Assembly (NCBI GenBank): GCA_018384365.1
Contig: JAHAYX010000018.1
Coordinates: 1-64,000, forward strand
Direction: 5' to 3'
DNA: 64,000 bases
From: Clostridiaceae bacterium
GTDB taxonomy: Bacteria; Bacillota; Clostridia; Oscillospirales; QAMX01
The notes beneath the pieces are model-generated. The model saw nothing but the letters and a program-made list of their open reading frames with translations, was not told the origin of the DNA and ran no database searches. This document shows positions 8,699-17,126 of the stretch, piece by piece. Positions within the stretch are counted from its first letter, which is position 1. Each line of letters begins with the position of its first letter. Position numbers and translations under genes: made by a program.

Positions 8699-9443
8699 AA
8701 TTGTGTCGCCGGGCCTTGTCCTGCGGGAACTGCCCGTGAAGGACAATAACAGCCTGCTCACGATTCTGACGGCGACGGACGGCCTGGTCACCGCAACGGC
8801 TTATGGCGCACGCAAGAGCGGAAGCTCGCTTTCCTCCGGCACAAAGCTTTTCAATTATTCGGAATTCACGCTGCTGGAAAGCCGGGGACGCTATAAGGTG
8901 GACAGTGCGAAAAGTCTGGAGCAGTTCTTTGCGCTGTCAAACTCCGTCGAGGGACTGGCGGCAGCGTCGTATTTTGTTCAGCTGCTGTACGACGTCAGCC
9001 TGGCGGGCGAACCGGATACCGCCGTTCTGCGTCTGGCATTGAACGCGCTGTATGCCCTTGCAAAGGGCAAACGTTCCCACCGCCTGGTCAAGGCGGCTTT
9101 TGAACTGCGGCTGATGGCACTTGCGGGATTTGAACCGGAGCTGGATGCCTGCGTGGGCTGCGGAAGCGATGCGCTGTCCTTTTTCAGCGTGACGGACGCG
9201 GGAATGTATTGTGAAAACTGCGCCGTACCGCGCCGTGCCGCCGGTGACCGTATCTATCCGCTGTACCCTGCGGCGCTGGACGCCATGCGCTACATACTCT
9301 CCGCCGAAATGCCGCGCCTGTTCTCCTTTTCTCTGGGTGACGAGGCGGCGGAAAATCTGGCGTTCCTCTGCGAAGTATACACGCGCGAGCAGATGGGGCG
9401 CAGCTATGAAAGTCTGGATATTTACCATTCACTATGTGACTGA
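8688..9443 (+). CDS. recO: DNA repair protein RecO
   Basis: A 251-residue recombination mediator that loads RecA in the RecFOR pathway. The N-terminal OB fold (PGLVLRELPVKDNNSLLTIL) is followed by a helical domain and a four-Cys zinc site, C-x2-C near residue 150 and C-x2-C near residue 172. The ATG at 8688 is inside the last codons of era, an 11-nt overlap that suggests coupled translation; no strong ribosome site is visible, and an in-frame TTG lies two codons upstream. Confidence 0.93.
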   Translation: MNSKIVSPGLVLRELPVKDNNSLLTILTATDGLVTATAYGARKSGSSLSSGTKLFNYSEFTLLESRGRYKVDSAKSLEQFFALSNSVEGLAAASYFVQLLYDVSLAGEPDTAVLRLALNALYALAKGKRSHRLVKAAFELRLMALAGFEPELDACVGCGSDALSFFSVTDAGMYCENCAVPRRAAGDRIYPLYPAALDAMRYILSAEMPRLFSFSLGDEAAENLAFLCEVYTREQMGRSYESLDIYHSLCD

Positions 9444-9457
9444 CAGGAGTTTTTGCT

Positions 9458-11857
9458 TTGAGCAGTTTATATGAAAAATCGATTCTGACGCTGGAACTGC
9501 CGGCCGTACTGGAAAAAATCGCCCAGTACGCGGTCAGTGACGGCGCAAAGGAGCGGATACGGTCGATCCGTCCGTACCGCTACCTCGAGGACATTCGCAT
9601 CAGCCTCGGGGAAATCACGGACGCGCTGCGGCTGATGGCTTCCCGCAGTGCGCCGACCTTTTCGGGTCTGCACGACGTGACCGTGCAGCTGCGCCGCGTG
9701 GAAATCGGCGGCACGCTGGGCCCTGCGGAACTGATGCGCGTTGCGGATTTGCTGCGCTGTGCGCGTGCGACTGCCGAGTACGGCGACCCGTCCGGGCGGC
9801 GCGACGGACTGAAAACGTCGCTCGACCATTATTTTGTATCCATTTCCACCAATAAATTTTTAGAGGACCGGATTTCCGCCGCTATTTTGAGCGAGGAAGA
9901 AATTGCGGACACGGCTTCTCCGGAACTTGCCTCCATCCGCCGCCAGATCCGTGCGGCGAACTCCCGCGTGCGCGATGTGCTGAACCGGATTATCACCTCG
10001 CAGACCTATTCCAAGTATCTGCAGGAATCCCTGATTACCCAGCGCGGCGGCCGTTTTGTCGTGCCGGTCAAGGCAGAGTTCAAGGGGGAGATCAGCGGCC
10101 TGGTGCATGACGTCAGCTCCTCCGGTGCGACGATCTTTGTGGAGCCGGCGCAGGTAGTGGAGGCCAACAACGAAATCAAGGTGCTCACCGCAAAAGAAGA
10201 AAAGGAGATTGAACGCATTCTGGCGGAGCTTTCCGCGGAAGTGGCGAATTTCTCCGGCAGCATTGCGGACGATATCCGCATCCTGACGATGCTGGATGCC
10301 ATTTTTGCCAAGGCACAGTATTCGCTGGCGACGGACTCCTATGCGCCGCAGCTCTCCGATGAGCTGATTGTGGACTTGAAACGCGCCCGTCATCCGTTGC
10401 TGGATCAGAAAACAGCGGTGCCGATTGACGTTCATATCGGGAAAACCTTCAATACGCTCGTGATCACCGGCCCGAACACGGGCGGCAAGACCGTGGCGCT
10501 GAAAACGCTGGGTCTTCTGACGCTGATGGTGCAGTGCGGGCTGCATATCCCGGCGAGCGATGACTCGACCGTTTCCCTTTTTACGCGTATTTTTGCCGAT
10601 ATCGGCGATGAACAGAGCATTTCGCAGTCACTTTCGACTTTTTCCTCCCATATGTCCAACATTGTCGGCATTCTGGAGGAATTGGACGACCGTTCGCTCA
10701 CGCTCTTTGACGAGCTGGGCGCCGGCACCGACCCGACCGAGGGTGCGGCGCTTGCCATGGCGATTATTGAGCACGTGCGCGCGCAGGGCTCGCTGGTTGC
10801 GGCCACGACGCACTATGCGGAGCTGAAAATGTTTGCCATTAGCGCGGACAACGTGGAAAACGCCGCGTGTGAATTTGACGTGGAAACGCTGAAGCCGACC
10901 TACCGTCTGCTGATCGGCGTACCCGGCAAGTCCAATGCGTTCGCCATATCCAAACGCCTTGGTCTGGACGAACGGATTATTGAAGAAGCGAGAAAAACGC
11001 TCTCCGGCGAAAGCGTCCGCTTTGAGGATGTGCTGACCGACCTGGATCGCAAGCGCCAGACCATGGAACGCGAGCTGGCGCTGGCCGCCAGAACGCGTAT
11101 GGATGCGGAGAAGGAGAAAAAAGAAATCGAAAAACGCGAGGCTGCGCTGGAACGCGAGAGCGTGAAAGCGTTGGAGGAGGCGCGCCGCCAGGCGCAGAAG
11201 ATCCTGTCGGACGCCAAGGCTGCGTCGGACGCGGCGTTTGACGAACTGGCGGAGTTGAAGCGTCAGGCCGCTGCCGAGCAGTTCGCCATTGATGTGGTCG
11301 GCGCGCGCGCAAAGATGTCGCGCAAGATCAACGATGCGGCGGCGCGGGCCAATCCTGATATGCCGCGTCGAGCCGAGCGGAAAGCAAGACCCGTGCGTCC
11401 GGGTGATATTGTGGCCTTCGGCGGGGCCGGAACGCGCGCCGAAGTGCTGACGGAGCCGGATAAAAACGGCAATGTGACGCTGCAGGCCGGCATTATGACC
11501 GTGACAGCAAAGGCGGACAGTCTGACTGTGCTGGAGGAGGACACCAAGCGGGAAAAGGTGAAGTTCACGCCGGCGAAGGAGAGCGCGTTTCTGCGCGCCT
11601 CCGCAACGCGAAATGCTTCGACCACGCTGGACCTGCGGGGCATGATGTCCGATGAAGCGGTGATTGAGCTGGAGCGTTTCCTTGATACGGCGCAGCTTGC
11701 CAAGCTCTCCCCCGTGACGATCATTCACGGCAAGGGAACGGGCGCACTGCGCACAGCTGTGCAGCAATATCTGCGCCATGACCACCGCATTGCCGCTTTC
11801 CGCCCGGGCAAATATGGCGAGGGCGAGGCCGGTGTGACCGTTGTAGAGTTGAAATGA
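9458..11857 (+). CDS. mutS2: MutS2 family ATPase/endonuclease
   Basis: A 799-residue MutS2. Walker A is GPNTGGKTVALKT near residue 338; Walker B is LTLFDELGAGTDPTEGAAL near residue 415. A long Glu/Lys/Arg coiled coil spans about 510-620. The C-terminal Smr domain begins at LDLRGMMSDEA near residue 723 and includes HGKGTGALR. MutS2 suppresses recombination, and in Bacillus it rescues collided ribosomes. The start is TTG at 9458, preceded by AGGAG at 9445-9449; no ATG is available near the family N-terminus. Last gene of the yqfC operon. Confidence 0.96.
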   Translation: MSSLYEKSILTLELPAVLEKIAQYAVSDGAKERIRSIRPYRYLEDIRISLGEITDALRLMASRSAPTFSGLHDVTVQLRRVEIGGTLGPAELMRVADLLRCARATAEYGDPSGRRDGLKTSLDHYFVSISTNKFLEDRISAAILSEEEIADTASPELASIRRQIRAANSRVRDVLNRIITSQTYSKYLQESLITQRGGRFVVPVKAEFKGEISGLVHDVSSSGATIFVEPAQVVEANNEIKVLTAKEEKEIERILAELSAEVANFSGSIADDIRILTMLDAIFAKAQYSLATDSYAPQLSDELIVDLKRARHPLLDQKTAVPIDVHIGKTFNTLVITGPNTGGKTVALKTLGLLTLMVQCGLHIPASDDSTVSLFTRIFADIGDEQSISQSLSTFSSHMSNIVGILEELDDRSLTLFDELGAGTDPTEGAALAMAIIEHVRAQGSLVAATTHYAELKMFAISADNVENAACEFDVETLKPTYRLLIGVPGKSNAFAISKRLGLDERIIEEARKTLSGESVRFEDVLTDLDRKRQTMERELALAARTRMDAEKEKKEIEKREAALERESVKALEEARRQAQKILSDAKAASDAAFDELAELKRQAAAEQFAIDVVGARAKMSRKINDAAARANPDMPRRAERKARPVRPGDIVAFGGAGTRAEVLTEPDKNGNVTLQAGIMTVTAKADSLTVLEEDTKREKVKFTPAKESAFLRASATRNASTTLDLRGMMSDEAVIELERFLDTAQLAKLSPVTIIHGKGTGALRTAVQQYLRHDHRIAAFRPGKYGEGEAGVTVVELK

Positions 11858-11925
11858 CGTGTAAAAATGTACTGTAAGGGCGAAATTCGGAGCTTATATC
11901 ACCAGAAGATTAGATAAAATGACGA

Positions 11926-11954
11926 TTGCATTAAAAAGCAAGGCTGTATATAAT
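11926..11954 (+). promoter_or_regulatory. Promoter of the HPr-like gene
   Basis: TTGCAT at 11926-11931 and a consensus TATAAT at 11949-11954 are 17 bases apart. The start codon is about 95 bases downstream, which leaves a leader of roughly 85-90 nt. No terminator is obvious between mutS2 and this promoter. Confidence 0.75.
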
Positions 11955-12049
11955 TAAAATGCAAGTGTGTAATCCCGGCGGATTTTCCAGAAAACCCCGC
12001 CGTGCCAAATTGGTTTTTTGATTACAAACAACAGACAGGAGCGGTGTTT

Positions 12050-12313
12050 ATGTTTTCTAAGGATGTAGAGGTCGTCAATCAGGTTGGTTTATATGCGCGC
12101 CCTGCGACATATTTCGTACAGAAGGCGAACGAGTATAGGAGTACTGTTTGGGTCGAAAAGGGAGAGCGTCGTGTCAACGCAAAGAGCCTGCTTGGTATCC
12201 TGTCTCTCGGCATCACCAAGGGCACGAACATTACGATTCTTGCCGAAGGTTCTGACGAGCAGGAGGCTGTTATGGCCCTTGTTGAACTGGTGAGTTCCAA
12301 CTCCGCCGAATAA
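12050..12313 (+). CDS. HPr-family protein with Tyr at the catalytic His (Crh-like)
   Basis: An 87-residue HPr fold. The active-site loop reads GLYARPAT, so residue 15, the His phosphorylated by enzyme I in true HPr, is Tyr (TAT, 12092-12094), while Arg17 and Pro18 are kept. The regulatory site NAKSLLGILSLG puts a Ser exactly at position 46, where HPr kinase acts. This matches the logic of Bacillus Crh (Gln15, Ser46): no sugar phosphotransfer, but a possible CcpA corepressor after Ser46-P. AGGAG precedes the ATG at 12050 by 8 bases. It is flanked by its own promoter and terminator and precedes uvrC. A cellular role is inferred, not shown. Confidence 0.88.
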   Translation: MFSKDVEVVNQVGLYARPATYFVQKANEYRSTVWVEKGERRVNAKSLLGILSLGITKGTNITILAEGSDEQEAVMALVELVSSNSAE

Positions 12314-12332
12314 GCTGAAAAAGCGGCCATAT

Positions 12333-12366
12333 ACCTCTCAGAAGGTTCCCTTCTGGGAGGTTTTTT
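12333..12366 (+). terminator. Terminator of the HPr-like gene
   Basis: A 13-bp stem, ACCTCTCAGAAGG with CCTTCTGGGAGGT (one mismatch or G-T pair), has a 3-nt loop and is followed by a run of T. Confidence 0.92.
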
Positions 12367-12595
12367 CATGAAAACGCACTGGCGCCGCTGCGCAATCCCT
12401 GCAAAGTGCCTGTTAAGCGGTTCCGGGGCAGGCGGTTTTGCAGCGCTTCCGGGATCTTGCGCAGACGGGGCGGGGCCCGGCCGGAATTGTGATGCAGAAG
12501 TTCCGCTTTTTTGTATCAGCTTTTGAGAAAGTGCAGAAAAGAGCTTCTTTTTTTAGATAAAGTTACAAACTCATTACAATCCCTGACAAATTTGT
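12367..12595. other. Intergenic region without a recognised gene
   Basis: About 230 bases between the terminator and the uvrC promoter. The first part is GC-rich with short complementary blocks and the last part is AT-rich (a T7 run near 12550). I found no convincing reading frame with a ribosome site and no RNA family I recognise; a weak GAAG/CTTC-based hairpin before the T run is possible. Confidence 0.35.
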
Positions 12596-12624
12596 TTGAC
12601 TTTCCAGCCGGTATAGGGTACAAT
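12596..12624 (+). promoter_or_regulatory. Promoter of the uvrC operon
   Basis: TTGACT at 12596-12601 and TACAAT at 12619-12624 are separated by 17 bases. The uvrC ATG is 41 bases downstream of the -10 element. Confidence 0.82.
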
Positions 12625-12665
12625 AACCTCGGATATGTATCTGTGGCTGTGAAAGTAGATAGTTT

Positions 12666-14480
12666 ATGGATCAGAAAGAACTCAGAGCGAAAGCATATGC
12701 GCTGCCGATGCGCCCCGGCGTTTATCAGATGAAGGATGCTTCGGGAACGATCATTTATGTCGGTAAGGCAAAAAAACTCCGGAACAGGGTTTCGAGCTAT
12801 TTTATCAATACCGGGAACCACGGCATTAAGACGGAGACCATGCTCTCGCACGTGGACAACTTTGAAGTCATCATTACCACTACGGAGTGGGAAGCGCTTG
12901 TGCTGGAAAATACCCTGATCAAGCGCCATATGCCGAAGTACAATATCCTCCTGAAAGATGATAAAGGCTATCCGTTCATCCGGGTGGACACCCGGCTTCC
13001 GTATGTCTCTTTTTCCATCGCTTCGGCAATCGGGGAGGATGGCGCGAGATATTTCGGCCCCTACCGGGGCCGCCAGGTTGCACGGGAAGTGATCGACATT
13101 GTGACCTCCACCTTCCGCCTGCCGACCTGCAAACGCAGTTTTCCCAAGGATATCGGCCGGGACAGGCCGTGCATCAATTATCAGCTGGGCAAATGCGTCG
13201 GGGTCTGCGCGGGCATTCCCTATGAGGAGTACCGCGCACTTGTCAATCAGGCCGTGATGCTGCTGGAAGGGCATTACGACGAACTGGCCGGACGGCTGCG
13301 CAGCGAAATGGAGGCTGCTGCGGAAAATCTGGAGTTTGAGCAGGCCGCGCGTCTGCGCGACAGGCTGCGTGCGCTGGAAAAAGTGGGCGACCGTCAGAAG
13401 GTCGTGGCCGCACGCGCGCCGGATACCGATATCATCGGGTTTTATGCAGGCTCCGTGAAAAGCTGCGCCGTTGTGCTGCATTATATGGGCGGCACGCTGT
13501 ATGCAAAGGACGTGCAGATGATGGATGCTGCTGCCGAATCGGAGATTCCGGGTCTGATGGACGCTTTTGTCAAGCAATTTTATGAACGTGCCTCTGACAT
13601 CCCGGCGGAAATCGTGTGCAGCACGGTTCCGGAGGACTGCGAGCTGACGCAGCAGTGGCTGGAATCGCTTGCAGGCCACAAGGTTTCCCTGAAAGGGCCG
13701 GGACGCGACCGCAAGCGCTTTACCAACATGGCTTATATCAATGCGCGCGACGAGGCCGAGCGCGCGACGGCACGCCGGGAGCGTCAGTCAAAGATTGCGG
13801 ATCTTCTGATGAAGATGCTGTCGCTCGAAAAGAAACCGAACAGAATAGAAGCATACGATATTTCAAATACTGCGGGGGAGGAAACGGTTGGAGGCATGGT
13901 GGTTTTTGAAAACGCCAGGCCGAAGCGAAACTCCTACCGGAAATTCAAAATACGCGAAATCGAAGGGCAGAACGACTACGCCGCAATGGCGCAGATGCTG
14001 ACGCGCCGCTTCAAGCATCTTTTGGAGGGCGATGAGAAGTTCTCCGTGATGCCCGACCTGATTCTGATAGACGGCGGCGTGGGCCATGTCCATGCGTCGC
14101 TGGAGGCAATCCGCGCCATGGGCGTACAGTGCGAGGTGCGCGGCATGGTGAAGGACAGCCATCACCGTACCCGCGCGATCGTGGATGAAAACGGTCTGGA
14201 AACCGGCATCAGCACGAATCCGGCTGTATTTTCGTTCATCGGCACGATCCAGGAGGAAGTCCACCGCTTCGCGATTTCCTATCATCGCAATCTGCGGGAC
14301 AGCCTGCACTCCATGCTGGATGAGATCGACGGGATCGGACCCAAACGGCGTGACGCGCTGCTGCAAAAATATAAAAGCATTGACGCAATCAAGGCTGCGG
14401 ACGTTTTGGAGCTGGAGCGGATCCTGCCCAAGAGTGCGGCCGCGGCTGTTTACCGATTTTTTCATAATGAGGATGGTTAA
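12666..14480 (+). CDS. uvrC: Excinuclease ABC subunit UvrC
   Basis: A 604-residue subunit that makes both incisions in nucleotide excision repair. The GIY-YIG domain is at the N-terminus (PGVYQM with IIYVGKAKKLRNRV). A UVR interaction segment (ENLEFEQAARLRDRLRAL) lies near residue 220, an RNase H-like endonuclease domain around 375-530 (IEAYDISNTAGEETVGGMVV), and the C-terminal helix-hairpin-helix (LDEIDGIGPKRRDALL) near 550. The Shine-Dalgarno sequence is weak. The stop codon abuts the rsmD start with no gap. Confidence 0.97.
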   Translation: MDQKELRAKAYALPMRPGVYQMKDASGTIIYVGKAKKLRNRVSSYFINTGNHGIKTETMLSHVDNFEVIITTTEWEALVLENTLIKRHMPKYNILLKDDKGYPFIRVDTRLPYVSFSIASAIGEDGARYFGPYRGRQVAREVIDIVTSTFRLPTCKRSFPKDIGRDRPCINYQLGKCVGVCAGIPYEEYRALVNQAVMLLEGHYDELAGRLRSEMEAAAENLEFEQAARLRDRLRALEKVGDRQKVVAARAPDTDIIGFYAGSVKSCAVVLHYMGGTLYAKDVQMMDAAAESEIPGLMDAFVKQFYERASDIPAEIVCSTVPEDCELTQQWLESLAGHKVSLKGPGRDRKRFTNMAYINARDEAERATARRERQSKIADLLMKMLSLEKKPNRIEAYDISNTAGEETVGGMVVFENARPKRNSYRKFKIREIEGQNDYAAMAQMLTRRFKHLLEGDEKFSVMPDLILIDGGVGHVHASLEAIRAMGVQCEVRGMVKDSHHRTRAIVDENGLETGISTNPAVFSFIGTIQEEVHRFAISYHRNLRDSLHSMLDEIDGIGPKRRDALLQKYKSIDAIKAADVLELERILPKSAAAAVYRFFHNEDG

Positions 14481-15068
14481 ATGAAAGTAATCACCGGCTC
14501 TGCCCGAGGACGCAATCTGGTATCTGTGGAAGGTCTTGAAACGCGTCCGACTTCCCAGAGAACGAAAGAAAGCATTTTCAATATTATCCAGTTTGATATC
14601 GAGGGCCGCAGCGTGCTCGACCTGTTTGCCGGAACCGGCCAGATGGGCATTGAGGCGCTCAGCCGCGGTGCGACGGACGCCGTATTCGTGGATACCCGGC
14701 GCGACTGTGCGGACGCGATCCGTAAAAATCTGGAGCACACGAAGTTTTCAGACGTGGGTACCGTGGAACTGACGGACTTCCGCGCCTATATCAAGCGCGC
14801 AAAGCCGGAAAGTTTCGGGCTGATCTTTCTGGATCCGCCGTATGGAACCGGTATGCTCCGGCAGGCGGTTTCGCAGATCATGCGCTGTGACCTGCTCTGT
14901 TATGGCGGCATGATCGTCTGCGAGGGCGACCGGTCGGATGAACTGCCGGAACCCATCGCGCCGTACTGCAAGGGCAGAGAATATGTCTATGGCAGGACGA
15001 AAATTACACTTTATATAAAGAAACAGGGAGAAGAACATGAAGACAGCGGTGTATCCGGGCAGCTTTGA
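14481..15068 (+). CDS. rsmD: 16S rRNA (guanine(966)-N2)-methyltransferase RsmD
   Basis: A 195-residue SAM-dependent methyltransferase. The SAM loop is VLDLFAGTGQMGIEALSRGA near residue 48, and the catalytic motif is LIFLDPPYGTG near residue 112, the DPPY form typical of N-methylation. GAGG lies 8-9 bases upstream, inside the uvrC end. Its last 32 bases overlap the start of coaD in another frame; the rsmD-coaD pairing is common in Firmicutes, but an overlap this long is notable. Confidence 0.95.
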   Translation: MKVITGSARGRNLVSVEGLETRPTSQRTKESIFNIIQFDIEGRSVLDLFAGTGQMGIEALSRGATDAVFVDTRRDCADAIRKNLEHTKFSDVGTVELTDFRAYIKRAKPESFGLIFLDPPYGTGMLRQAVSQIMRCDLLCYGGMIVCEGDRSDELPEPIAPYCKGREYVYGRTKITLYIKKQGEEHEDSGVSGQL

Positions 15069-15522
15069 CCCGATTACCAACGGGCATCTGGATGTTATCA
15101 TCCGTGCAGCCAATATTTTTGACAAGCTTGTCGTGGCAGTTTTGAATAATTCCAGCAAATCCCCCGTTTTCACGGTGGAGGAGCGGGTGGAACTGATCCG
15201 GGAATCCGTGCCGAGAATCCCGGCGTGTGAAATCGTCGTTACGTCCTTCAATGGACTTTTGGCGGATTTCGCACAGGAAATCGGCGCAACAACGGTTGTG
15301 AAGGGCCTCCGTGCCATGTCGGACTTTGAATATGAATTTCAGCAGGCTCTTGCCAACCGGAAAATGAACCACAGGCTGGATACCGTATTTTTGATGACGA
15401 GCGACAGATACATGTATTTGAGCTCCAGCCTTGTGCGCGAAATCGGCCGCCACGGCGGCGATATATCGGACTTTGTGCCGTTGAAAATACAGAAAAGAGT
15501 ACTCGAAAAATTAAGCCGGTAA
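15037..15522 (+). CDS. coaD: Phosphopantetheine adenylyltransferase
   Basis: A 161-residue enzyme that adenylylates 4'-phosphopantetheine, the penultimate step of coenzyme A synthesis. The nucleotidyltransferase motif is YPGSFDPITNGHLDVI (T/H-x-G-H at GH near residue 16), and the second signature is YMYLSSSLVREIGRHGG near residue 122 (the ISSS/VR motif). The length matches the family (about 160). AGGGAGAAGA precedes the ATG. Confidence 0.97.
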   Translation: MKTAVYPGSFDPITNGHLDVIIRAANIFDKLVVAVLNNSSKSPVFTVEERVELIRESVPRIPACEIVVTSFNGLLADFAQEIGATTVVKGLRAMSDFEYEFQQALANRKMNHRLDTVFLMTSDRYMYLSSSLVREIGRHGGDISDFVPLKIQKRVLEKLSR

Positions 15523-15570
15523 CTGGCGCCCCGACGGGGCATGACAGTTTCCACGAAAGGATTGTGTTTT

Positions 15571-16050
15571 ATGGCAGGCGGAATCGACGAATTAATTGAT
15601 GTATTATATGGTATGGTAGAAGAGGCATGGAGTATGCCCCTCGGACGGGACAAATGCCTGATCGAGCGCGAACGTGTGCTGGATATTCTGGATGAGCTCC
15701 GCGTGAATTTGCCGGGCGAAATCAAGGCGGCCCGCGACGTGGTGGAAAAACGCAACGAGCTGTTGGCCGAGGGTAAGCGTGAGGCGGAGTCTATCCGCAA
15801 GCAGGCCGAGGAAAAGGCCGCGCAGCTTTTGAACAACAACGAACTGGTTGCGCAGGCGAGACAAAAATCAACGGAAATCCTCAACAATGCCGAAACCAAG
15901 TCCCGCGAGCTGAAGCTTGCGGCAAGCAATTACTGCGACGAGATCCTGAAACAGACGGAGGAAACCGTTACGGCAACGCTGAACGAACTGCGCGAGGTGC
16001 GCCAGCAATTCAAGGCGGCCATGCAGAGCAGCGGCGCCAGCGGAAAATAA
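15571..16050 (+). CDS. Coiled-coil protein of the ATPase-stalk/DivIVA-like type
   Basis: A 159-residue soluble protein. The first 60 residues contain a segment with the feel of a DivIVA/cell-division-type motif (CLIERERVLDILDELRVNLP). Residues 60-150 are strongly predicted coiled coil (repeated E/K/R/A heptads). Such genes are usually annotated as ATP synthase subunit B/E-like, but with no ATP synthase genes nearby this is only structural resemblance. I chose the ATG at 15571, preceded by AAAGGA, over the in-frame ATG at 15541. Its place between coaD and rsmH, at the edge of the division cluster, hints at a cell-shape or division role; that is inference. Confidence 0.6.
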   Translation: MAGGIDELIDVLYGMVEEAWSMPLGRDKCLIERERVLDILDELRVNLPGEIKAARDVVEKRNELLAEGKREAESIRKQAEEKAAQLLNNNELVAQARQKSTEILNNAETKSRELKLAASNYCDEILKQTEETVTATLNELREVRQQFKAAMQSSGASGK

Positions 16051-16081
16051 TCCGGTTTTACAGTTTTTTAAAGAAATGCGG

Positions 16082-16111
16082 TTGAATGGACAGTGCGCGA
16101 AAATTTATACT
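16082..16111 (+). promoter_or_regulatory. Putative promoter of the division/cell-wall cluster
   Basis: TTGAAT at 16082-16087 and TATACT at 16106-16111 are 18 bases apart, about 65 bases before rsmH. A typical cluster would begin here with mraZ, which is absent, and no MraZ-box repeats (GTGGG or TGGGN repeats) are apparent. Confidence 0.6.
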
Positions 16112-16175
16112 ATTCCTGCCATCTTCCGCAGCCGGACGAACCTGTCCGGCTCAATCTTCTGTTTGTGAGGCAGTC

Positions 16176-17096
16176 ATGGCTGAATTTCATCATGTCAGTG
16201 TTCTGCACCGCGAGTGCATAGAAGGCCTGTGCATCAGGGAGGACGGCGTTTACGTTGACGCAACGCTCGGCGGCGCCGGTCACTCCGCCAGCATTGCCCA
16301 GCGCCTGACAACAGGCCGGCTGTACGGGCTGGACCGCGACGACGATGCACTTGCTGCGGCAGGAGAGCGCCTTGCCCCGTTTGGCAGCCGCGTGACACTT
16401 GTGAAAACCGATTTCCGCAATATGGCGGACCATATACGGGAACCGATTGACGGTGTGCTGTTTGACCTTGGCGTGTCGTCGTTCCAGCTGGACGAGCCGG
16501 AACGCGGCTTTTCCTATATGCACGACGCGCCGCTTGATATGCGCATGGACCGTACGGCGGGGCTCACGGCGTATGACGTGGTAAACGAGTATGCGCGCGA
16601 GGAACTCAAGCGGATCATTGCGGACTATGGCGAGGAGCGGTTTGCAGGCCCCGTTACCGCGGCGATCGTGCGTGCCCGGGAGGGAAAACCGATCCGGACC
16701 ACGCTGGAGCTTGCGGAAATTGTGGCTTCTGCCATACCCAATGCAAAACGGGAACGACAGCATCCGGCAAAGCGTACCTTTCAGGCAATCCGTATTGCGG
16801 TAAACGACGAACTGGCCGCAGTGGAGGAGGGCATCCGGGCCGCCGTCGGCCTTTTGGCGCCGGGCGGACGTATCCTGGTGATCACCTTCCATTCGCTGGA
16901 GGACCGTATTGTGAAATCGGAGTTCCGGAGACTTTCAAACGGCTGCACCTGCCCGCCGGATTTCCCGGTGTGCGTGTGCGGTGCGAAGCCTGTTGTGCGG
17001 ATCGTCAATCATAAACCGATTTTGCCGTCTGCGGAGGAGCTTGCGGAAAATCCCCGCTCGCGCAGCGCAAAACTGCGGATCGCAGAAAAAATCTGA
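16176..17096 (+). CDS. rsmH: 16S rRNA (cytosine(1402)-N4)-methyltransferase RsmH
   Basis: A 306-residue SAM methyltransferase (formerly MraW). The N-terminus HHVSVLHRECIEGL, the SAM motif YVDATLGGAGHS near residue 28, GVLFDLGVSSFQLDEPERGFSY near 98 and the C-terminal ITFHSLEDRIVK near 240 are all family signatures. GAGG lies just before the ATG at 16176; the frame extends upstream to 16086 but without family-like sequence. First gene of the cluster. Confidence 0.96.
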   Translation: MAEFHHVSVLHRECIEGLCIREDGVYVDATLGGAGHSASIAQRLTTGRLYGLDRDDDALAAAGERLAPFGSRVTLVKTDFRNMADHIREPIDGVLFDLGVSSFQLDEPERGFSYMHDAPLDMRMDRTAGLTAYDVVNEYAREELKRIIADYGEERFAGPVTAAIVRAREGKPIRTTLELAEIVASAIPNAKRERQHPAKRTFQAIRIAVNDELAAVEEGIRAAVGLLAPGGRILVITFHSLEDRIVKSEFRRLSNGCTCPPDFPVCVCGAKPVVRIVNHKPILPSAEELAENPRSRSAKLRIAEKI

Positions 17097-17126
17097 CCCT
17101 TTTTCCCCGTCAAGGAGGCGGAATCC

